Position numbers and translations under genes: made by a program. A stretch of DNA of 8,750 bases from DSWT01 sp035415725 (GTDB lineage: Bacteria; Chloroflexota; Anaerolineae; B4-G1; SLSP01): assembly GCA_035415725.1 (NCBI GenBank), contig DAOOGN010000122.1, positions 1 to 8,750 of the forward strand. The letters run 5' to 3'. Shown here piece by piece: positions 1 through 6,126 of this stretch. The first letter of the stretch is position 1, and each line of letters opens with the position of its first letter. A model generated the notes under the pieces. It had not been told where the DNA came from. It was given only the letters and a program-made list of their open reading frames with translations, and made no database searches.

Positions 1-21
1 AAAGTGCTAGAATGTCCATTT

Positions 22-84
22 GAGGCTCCTTGTCGTATAAGCTGGCTCCACTGGTACTGGAATCTCTTATACTACAAGAGCCTC
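22..84. repeat. Long imperfect inverted repeat (hairpin) 3' of the giant protease gene
   Basis: The left arm is GAGGCTCCTTGTCGTATAAG (22-41). The right arm CTTATACTACAAGAGCCTC (66-84) is its reverse complement except for one substitution and one single-base gap. The arms are about 20 bp with a 24-nt loop (42-65). On the minus transcript it starts 51 nt after the stop codon. No T-tract follows on the minus strand, so a standard intrinsic terminator is not supported. It may be an mRNA 3'-end stabiliser, a small palindromic repeat element or a mobile-element remnant. Between it and the stop (85-135) lie only short AT-rich inverted repeats: ATTTTGG 85-91 with CCAAAAT 106-112, and CAAAAT 107-112 with ATTTTG 118-123. 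Confidence 0.7.
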
Positions 85-135
85 ATTTTGGCGAAGGTAT
101 TGACCCCAAAATTTCATATTTTGCTCAAGCTTTCT

Positions 136-3100
136 CTACGGCTTCACATAATAGAACCCTGCCACGCCGTTCTTTTCTCCGACGATAATCATATGCAACC
201 CTCCCGCCGCGTCGGTGAAGTAGGCCAAGGGATTGCCAGTCATGGTGTACCCGCGCGTCGTCAGGTAATCGGCAAGGTTCTGCGCCGGGGCGAGTACGCC
301 GTTGGTCTCCGTGCGCATCGTCAGCACGTCGTTGTCGTTGTAGACGTAGCGGATCAAAGGTGTGTCCGTCGCCGCGCCGACGTAATACGGCACGCCCCAG
401 CCGCTGGTATTCTCCGCTACATCTAGCGGCTCAGACCACGCGCCATCCTTCCACACGTAGCGATAGACGAGAGAGTGCCCCGGCCACATCAGGTGCTCGG
501 AGGCCAGGACAAAAGTATCGTCCCCGCCGGAATAGGTCAGCAAAATGGATTCATCGCGCTCCGGCTCCGGGTAGAGCGCGTGGGTGGCCTGGCGCAGGGG
601 GAAGCTGCCCGGCGTGGTGCCGTAAGCTGTGCGCGCGACGATGGGATCGCCCGGCCCCAGCCCCTTGCCAGAGGATTGCTGCCAGCGCTGGAACCACGCC
701 AGCATCGCCCGTCCGTCCGGCGCGGCCTCGATGGATGAGTAGAAAGTATCCTCGTCGTTGATCTTGCGCAGCGGCGCGCTCCACGGTGCGCCATTCCAGT
801 AGGCGTGCCAGGTGCGATGGCGCAGGTCATAGGTGATGGCATCCAGCTTCACGTAATAGACCTCGTCCCACGTCAGGTAAGCGACGCCCGTCTGTTCGGC
901 GACGGTGAGGCTGGGCCAGGCGACGCCGCCGGAGGGCAGGGTACTGCCCGGCGCGTAGTAAGTCCGGGGTGCGACGACCACCGTCGGCGCAGAGACGGCG
1001 CCGTCGACGACGGTGCGATGGATGATGCCGTCGTCGTTGGCGTAGGCCAGGTGGACGCGCCCGTGGACGTTATCCACGGCAATCTGCGGCTCGCGCCCGC
1101 CCCAATAGCTGAGGATTTGGTACGGCGTCCAGTTGACGCCGTCGGTTGAACTGCTGTAAAAGACGTAGTTTCTGAAAGCGGGGTTGAGTTGCCCCGTCCA
1201 CAGGGCGTGAATGCGCCCACTCCCATCCACCGCCAACGCTACATCACTGACAGCTTCCGGGTAGCCGCCGATGTTGCCGATAGATAGGGTCATAGTGGCA
1301 GGAATCTCAGCATACGGCGGGGTGTTGGTGAGAGTGGTGACCGCGTTGAAAGAGGTAGCGCAATAGCCGGTTAGTCCCTCTGGACAGATGCGCAGATTCA
1401 CGTCATCCACGTAAGCGCCTTCGGGACGGACCGCCCCGTACTGCGTCTGGAAAGTCACGCCCACGCATACGCGCTCCTCGCCCAGCACACTGCCCAGCTC
1501 GGGAACGTTCACCAGGTTGAGCGTCAGGTCTTCCCAGCCGTTTGTCTGACCGCTGCGACAGATGCCGTGCTGAAAGTCGACCGGCTGATCGTAAATAGTG
1601 CGGCATTCGCCCTCGCTAATGACGGCGACTTTAAGGCACACCTCGTGGCCGGGATTCAGGTTCAGCCACACTTTGGCGCTGTATTCGCCTTGCGCGACGT
1701 ATTTGAGGTTGACGGGCGACTCCCGGTACATCAGTGTGTAGAGCGCCTGCGGATAGTCCGCCCCGCATGCCAACTGGCTGCCGTCATCGCCGCCGCCGTA
1801 GGCCCACGCGCTGTATTGCCCAGAGTGGGCGCGGCAGTCCCGTCGATCCCATTGGTAAAACTTGTCGGGTTGGTCGGTGGTATCTATCGAGGCGTAGCGT
1901 GACCAACTGAAGGTCGAGGCTTCGAAATCGTCGTGCAGCACGGTGATCCACGCATCGCGGGGGGCCATGCTGCCGCCGCGCAATACCACCGGCAAATAGA
2001 CCGCGTGCGGCCAGCCGACGGTGGCCTCAAAGGTGTCCTGCGCCGTGTAGACGCCGTCGCTGGCACGGATGGTGATGAACGTGCTGCCCTGCCAGTATTC
2101 CTCAGGTGTGAGATATACCGCGCCGGAGGTCTGTAACGCCACATCCATTTTGGGATTAGTGTTGAGCATCACCGTGTAGCTGATTTGCGCACTCGTCCGC
2201 GTGATGGACTGTGCGTAATCGTGGACGTTGAAGGCGTTGAGCGTTATCGTGCCTGGGATCAGGACCACGTCGGGCAGGCCGCCGAAGCGCAGTGGGGCCG
2301 GGAAGCGCGTCGCGGCGTAGGCGAAGGTGTGATAGGCGTCGCGCTGTGACGTGGTCGGCGGGACTGCGGCAGTGCTGTTGATGTGCGTCAGTGTGAGGTC
2401 GGTGAGGGTGTACGGGCCGTCCGCGTTGTGCCCGCCGATGGCTGTCCCGTCGAAGGCCAGGTCGAGGAAATGCGCGCCGGTCGTCAGGGTGCGGGTGATG
2501 AAGGCCCAGGTGATTTCTCCGCCGTCTGCGTCCGTCAGTGAGCCGCGCAGCACGTAAGCGCCGGTCGCCGTGACCTGCACGCCCACGCGGATGACGAGTT
2601 GTTCGTACAGGCCGTCGCCGTTCGAGTCATTCCCCCAATCGGCGTAGCTGTTGGCGAAGGCGAGCGCCTCACCGGGCGCGTTGCCGGTGGTGAAGGCCCA
2701 GACGGTGGGGGCGAAAGTCGCGTTGCCCAGTGTGTCGCTGATCCCGGCGGTGAGGGTGACGACGTAGGCCGTGTACGGCGCGAGGAGCGCGTCTGGGGTG
2801 AAGGTCGCTGTGTGTGTGGCGGCGTCGTAGGCGACACTGCCGGTGATAACGGCGCCGCGCATTTCTGCCATCTGGAAAGTCGCCGTCGTCAGCGTGGCGG
2901 CGTCCAGGGGGCGATCCCACGCCACGGCGACGACTGCATTGCGCGGGACATTCAGCGCGCCGTGCTGCGGCGAGAGCAGGTGCGGGCGCGGTGGGGAAAC
3001 GTCCGGTTCGGTGGTGAAGCTCCAGGTTGCGCCTGCGCTGAGCGGCGTACCGTCAAGGGTGTGGATCGCGGCGCTGACATGCGCGGTGTAGGTGGTGCTG

Positions 3101-6033
3101 TAGGCCAGCCGGGTCTGTGGGATGAACGTGGCTTCGCGGCTCTCGGCGTCGTAGCGGATGAGGCCACTCGCCGTCCCGTAAGGCCCACCGGAGAGGGTGA
3201 AGGTGGCGCTGTGGATGGTCGTCGCGTCCATCGCGGCGCGGAATCCGGCGTACAGTGGTTGGTCCACGTTGACGTTCGTTGCATCCGGCGTGGGAGAGAC
3301 GTAATCCACGCCCACAGGGTTGGCGATGGTGAACGGTCCGGCAACGTCGCTGGCGGTGTTGAGGCCGTCGGTGGCGAGCACGCGGACGAGGGCCTGCGTT
3401 GTGTTGAGCATGCTGGCGGTCTCGAGGGTAAAGACCGTTCCCGGTAAATGGATAGCCTGCGCCTCCCAGGTCGCGCCGTTGTCGGTGGACACCTGCACGA
3501 GGAAGCGGCGCGTCTCGCCGGGGTCGCTCTGCCAGGCAATGGGCTGCGGGCCCGTCCAGGTAGTACTGGCGGGCGGGGTAATGGCGATTGTGGGTGGGGT
3601 GGCGCTCACCGTCCGCTCGGCCAGGAGCGCGTCGTCGCTGGTGCGGCGAATCTGGATGCGCGCCGTCGCCGCCGGATAGGGGACCTTGAGCGCGAAGGGC
3701 GCGGGTGCGTCGGCGGGCAAGTCCCAACCATTCCGGCCTGCCGGCTGCAAGGTTGTGGCGCTGCTAAACGTGCGCGTGTACCCAACAATTTCCTGTCCGG
3801 CATTGTCCAGGAAGACGAGGCGATACGGACCGGCGAGTGGCGCTTCCCAGTCGCCGGGTTCGAGTTGATACCAGGGATCGAGCGCCACATCGCCAGTGGC
3901 GGGGGTGATGGTACCCGTCGCCAACAACAGGGAGTCGGCCGTCGCCGTTTGCTGGAGCGCTTGTGAAGCAGTGGTCAATTTGGCGCGCAGCGTGCTGTAG
4001 TTCAGCCACTCGATCCATAACCGCTCCGGCGGAGGCGATTCTACCGGGTCAACGTTCATAAAACTGTTGATGGTCGAAAGCGTTCTCTGGCCGCGCGGCT
4101 CCATCAGCGCGGTACTGATGCGGCGATCTAACCTGTGCCGTACATCGTAGCCGGCCCCGCCCTGGTTCGTGTCGTGTTCAAAGCCATAGAGATGGCCGCC
4201 TTCGTGGGCAGCGATGAAACGGAAGGGATCATAGTAGGCGTTCTGGATCAACATGCTGTACCACGATTGCCGTGGCGAAGTCAAGCCGATGTCTCCCAAC
4301 CAGGCCGTGGGGACAAAACCGACCATAAAATCGCAGTCGGAGGTGGCGGCGCACATGGCGCTCAGCTCCATCAGAGCCTTCAGGAGTTGAAGGTCGCCGG
4401 CCGGCGCCGCACTCCACACCGACGAGGCCACCGGCGCGTAATAAGGGACGGCGCTGGCGGTTTGCGCCAGCCGCACGTTGGGAACCGGGTAGATGGCCTG
4501 GATGCCGCTGCGCTGGCCGAGAACTGCAGCGCTCAAATCGACCGTGCCGGTTCTGCCATAATCCCCCCCGACCGCCAGCGCGCGCGAATGGACGTTCAGC
4601 CAGCGCGTCTGGACGGCGCTCGGCGTGACCACATCGACAAACCGTTGCGACTTGCCGTGGCTATCGGGGACCAGGACCACCGCGCGGATCGAGTAAGTCC
4701 CCACTTCTTGTGGAATGAAGCCATAGTAATTGACGCTGTCCTGCGACCCAAGCCGCGCGGCCTTGTCGTTGAGACGATAGCGGCGCGCGGTTTCTTTGGT
4801 GTATTCGAAGTGCCACTCCGTACCGTCGGTGCGCCACGATACGGCCCCCGAATCCATCCCGGAGGGCGATCCCCAAAGAAGTTGAACATCCTCAACGTCG
4901 ACGTATTCCCACAAATCTTTGTACCACACGTCCGTGTGCAGGTTAGCGCTGGACAGGAAGACGCGCAGCGCGGTAGGCTTACCGACGACGAGAGTGTCAC
5001 CTTCGAGCACCTGCACCGGTTCCAGCCGTACCTCAAGCTGCGGAAGCGTCCAGAACGACCAGCTTTCACCCTCTTCCAGGGGGCCGCCGCTCAAATCCTG
5101 GACCCAGTCATCATGGTTTTCAATGAGCGCGTCGGTCTCGCCCCAGACATGCGCCTCATAGCGGATGCCGTCCTTGAGCGGTGCATTTGGGACAAAGGCA
5201 TATTCGACCTCGTTGATCCGGCGTGTCTTCCCATCGACGTAGACCGGCTCTTGCTTGTCGTTGAGATAGTACACCTGGAACGTGTTCTCGTTCACCGTGG
5301 CTTCGGAAACGACGGTCGTGAAGCGCACGCGGATTTCAGGAAGCGGCTTCGTGGCGTCCTGCTCCACGGGGACGTTGCGCGTCTCAGGTGCGGGCCACAC
5401 CTCTTTGACTTCCAGATCAACCCGTGCGCGCAATTGCAGCTTGGTCAGTTCATAGCACGTGCAAGCGCAATCCGGCACATCCGTACAGTTGCAAAAATCC
5501 TGTTGTTGGAACCAAAGATTGTTCTCACCATCGATCAATTCGGTGTAGTCGAAGGGGACCTCTTGTTCTACGGGAATTTTCTCAGGCCACCACGGGACCG
5601 TCCCGATCGCGCCGATGATGTTCCACTCGCCGGGCTTGCCGTTGAGCGCCACAGCCCAGGTGGGATCGGTGTAGAACGGGCCATCTTCGGTGACGTAATA
5701 AGGTTGTTCAGAAAAGGTCAGTTTGAGGGACGTTTCGCTCAAATCCGTCGGGTCTTGCGCGCCGATGTCGAAGGGCCAGCGGATGCGGGAATACATCACG
5801 CACCACGAATCGGGGTACTCGTAAGTCCAGACGGTGTAGCCTCCTTCGTCTTTAGTGATTGAAACCAGATCGCCGATGGCCGCAACGGCGCCCATCTCGG
5901 TGGAGGCAGCAGATATGTCAGGCGGTTGGACGGACGCAGAACGCGCTGTCGTGCCGGGCAGCAGTACCAGTCCGCCGAGGATAATCAAACCAATGCTGAC
6001 AATTATCCAGGTGGAGGATTTATGGAATTTCAT
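136..6033 (-). CDS. Giant secreted multidomain metzincin-type zinc metalloprotease
   Basis: 1,965-residue protein, probably a surface or secreted peptidase. Residues 1-34 form a Sec signal peptide (basic start, hydrophobic 9-26, small residues near 30-34, no lipobox). In order: a beta-rich region with a cysteine cluster (50-205); an SbsA-like Ig domain (Big_5 type, about 211-330, ending WSFWT); a beta domain (331-480); the peptidase core (about 485-665) with the full metzincin motif H610-E611-x-x-H614-x-x-G617-x-x-H620 and Met-turn candidates M644 or M659; a linker; an Fn3-like domain with an Asp-box (811-905); two more Big_5-like Ig domains (909-1007, 1013-1116); a domain with a DxNxDGxxE calcium-loop-like motif (1120-1240); a cadherin-like domain (1245-1340); the motif YLPVVLR (1346-1352); a jelly-roll domain like the C-terminal part of immune inhibitor A peptidases (1362-1552); and a BNR/sialidase-like beta-propeller region (1575-1965). 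I chose ATG 6033 because AGAAGGAG lies 7 nt upstream. An in-frame GTG at 6096 would only add translated repeat DNA. Substrate unknown. The domain names rest on sequence patterns, not on a search. Confidence 0.9.
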   Translation of the reverse strand: MKFHKSSTWIIVSIGLIILGGLVLLPGTTARSASVQPPDISAASTEMGAVAAIGDLVSITKDEGGYTVWTYEYPDSWCVMYSRIRWPFDIGAQDPTDLSETSLKLTFSEQPYYVTEDGPFYTDPTWAVALNGKPGEWNIIGAIGTVPWWPEKIPVEQEVPFDYTELIDGENNLWFQQQDFCNCTDVPDCACTCYELTKLQLRARVDLEVKEVWPAPETRNVPVEQDATKPLPEIRVRFTTVVSEATVNENTFQVYYLNDKQEPVYVDGKTRRINEVEYAFVPNAPLKDGIRYEAHVWGETDALIENHDDWVQDLSGGPLEEGESWSFWTLPQLEVRLEPVQVLEGDTLVVGKPTALRVFLSSANLHTDVWYKDLWEYVDVEDVQLLWGSPSGMDSGAVSWRTDGTEWHFEYTKETARRYRLNDKAARLGSQDSVNYYGFIPQEVGTYSIRAVVLVPDSHGKSQRFVDVVTPSAVQTRWLNVHSRALAVGGDYGRTGTVDLSAAVLGQRSGIQAIYPVPNVRLAQTASAVPYYAPVASSVWSAAPAGDLQLLKALMELSAMCAATSDCDFMVGFVPTAWLGDIGLTSPRQSWYSMLIQNAYYDPFRFIAAHEGGHLYGFEHDTNQGGAGYDVRHRLDRRISTALMEPRGQRTLSTINSFMNVDPVESPPPERLWIEWLNYSTLRAKLTTASQALQQTATADSLLLATGTITPATGDVALDPWYQLEPGDWEAPLAGPYRLVFLDNAGQEIVGYTRTFSSATTLQPAGRNGWDLPADAPAPFALKVPYPAATARIQIRRTSDDALLAERTVSATPPTIAITPPASTTWTGPQPIAWQSDPGETRRFLVQVSTDNGATWEAQAIHLPGTVFTLETASMLNTTQALVRVLATDGLNTASDVAGPFTIANPVGVDYVSPTPDATNVNVDQPLYAGFRAAMDATTIHSATFTLSGGPYGTASGLIRYDAESREATFIPQTRLAYSTTYTAHVSAAIHTLDGTPLSAGATWSFTTEPDVSPPRPHLLSPQHGALNVPRNAVVAVAWDRPLDAATLTTATFQMAEMRGAVITGSVAYDAATHTATFTPDALLAPYTAYVVTLTAGISDTLGNATFAPTVWAFTTGNAPGEALAFANSYADWGNDSNGDGLYEQLVIRVGVQVTATGAYVLRGSLTDADGGEITWAFITRTLTTGAHFLDLAFDGTAIGGHNADGPYTLTDLTLTHINSTAAVPPTTSQRDAYHTFAYAATRFPAPLRFGGLPDVVLIPGTITLNAFNVHDYAQSITRTSAQISYTVMLNTNPKMDVALQTSGAVYLTPEEYWQGSTFITIRASDGVYTAQDTFEATVGWPHAVYLPVVLRGGSMAPRDAWITVLHDDFEASTFSWSRYASIDTTDQPDKFYQWDRRDCRAHSGQYSAWAYGGGDDGSQLACGADYPQALYTLMYRESPVNLKYVAQGEYSAKVWLNLNPGHEVCLKVAVISEGECRTIYDQPVDFQHGICRSGQTNGWEDLTLNLVNVPELGSVLGEERVCVGVTFQTQYGAVRPEGAYVDDVNLRICPEGLTGYCATSFNAVTTLTNTPPYAEIPATMTLSIGNIGGYPEAVSDVALAVDGSGRIHALWTGQLNPAFRNYVFYSSSTDGVNWTPYQILSYWGGREPQIAVDNVHGRVHLAYANDDGIIHRTVVDGAVSAPTVVVAPRTYYAPGSTLPSGGVAWPSLTVAEQTGVAYLTWDEVYYVKLDAITYDLRHRTWHAYWNGAPWSAPLRKINDEDTFYSSIEAAPDGRAMLAWFQRWQQSSGKGLGPGDPIVARTAYGTTPGSFPLRQATHALYPEPERDESILLTYSGGDDTFVLASEHLMWPGHSLVYRYVWKDGAWSEPLDVAENTSGWGVPYYVGAATDTPLIRYVYNDNDVLTMRTETNGVLAPAQNLADYLTTRGYTMTGNPLAYFTDAAGGLHMIIVGEKNGVAGFYYVKP

Positions 6034-6040
6034 TTTTGCA

Positions 6041-6048
6041 CTCCTTCT
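6041..6048 (-). promoter_or_regulatory. Ribosome binding site of the giant protease gene
   Basis: AGAAGGAG on the minus strand, 7 nt before ATG 6033. It decides the start over the in-frame GTG at 6096, whose extra 21 codons would run through the heptanucleotide array. The array ends exactly where this site begins. Confidence 0.85.
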
Positions 6049-6083
6049 GGGATTGGGGATTCGTGATTTGAAATTAGGGATCA
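6049..6083. repeat. Heptanucleotide tandem array, consensus GGGATTN (5 units)
   Basis: Five consecutive 7-nt units on the plus strand read GGGATTG, GGGATTC, GTGATTT, GAAATTA and GGGATCA. It fills the gap between the two protease genes and abuts the giant gene's ribosome binding site. On the transcript it is read as the complement (NAATCCC units). Heptameric short tandem repeats of this kind are known from cyanobacteria (STRR sequences). Whether this array belongs to such a family is an inference. Confidence 0.65.
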
Positions 6084-6096
6084 GGCGTTTCTCCAC

Positions 6097-6117
6097 TCTT
6101 ACTCCCTACTCCTTACT
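6097..6117. repeat. Second heptanucleotide array, consensus CCTTACT (3 units)
   Basis: TCTTACT, CCCTACT and CCTTACT run in tandem on the plus strand; as transcribed they read AGTAAGG, AGTAGGG, AGTAAGA. It begins 10 nt after the stop codon of the leishmanolysin-like protease and is separated from the GGGATTN array by 13 nt (6084-6096). As transcribed it is a purine-rich stretch that could resemble Shine-Dalgarno sequence. Confidence 0.6.
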
Positions 6118-6126
6118 TTCTGCCCC

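Noticed and set aside
4..426. Plus-strand open frame of 140 codons at the left edge
   Set aside because: It crosses the hairpin and then reads antisense through the end of the giant gene. It has no recognisable features.
2599..3447. Plus-strand open frame of 282 codons
   Set aside because: Its translation is low-complexity, rich in Gly, Arg and Val, and mirrors the Ig-domain coding region on the other strand. It is a codon-bias shadow.
4135..5862. Plus-strand open frame of 575 codons antisense to the giant protease
   Set aside because: It starts with GTG without a ribosome binding site and lies wholly inside a well-supported gene on the other strand. Its product shows no recognisable domain. 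Long antisense frames are expected in GC-rich genes.
6034..6096. N-terminal extension of the giant protease from GTG 6096
   Set aside because: The extra residues are translated heptanucleotide repeat, have no ribosome binding site of their own in a convincing position, and would place basic residues before an already complete signal peptide that has its own strong Shine-Dalgarno site.
6097..6117. CRISPR-like or direct-repeat array
   Set aside because: The units are contiguous 7-mers without spacers, so this is a simple tandem repeat and not a CRISPR array.
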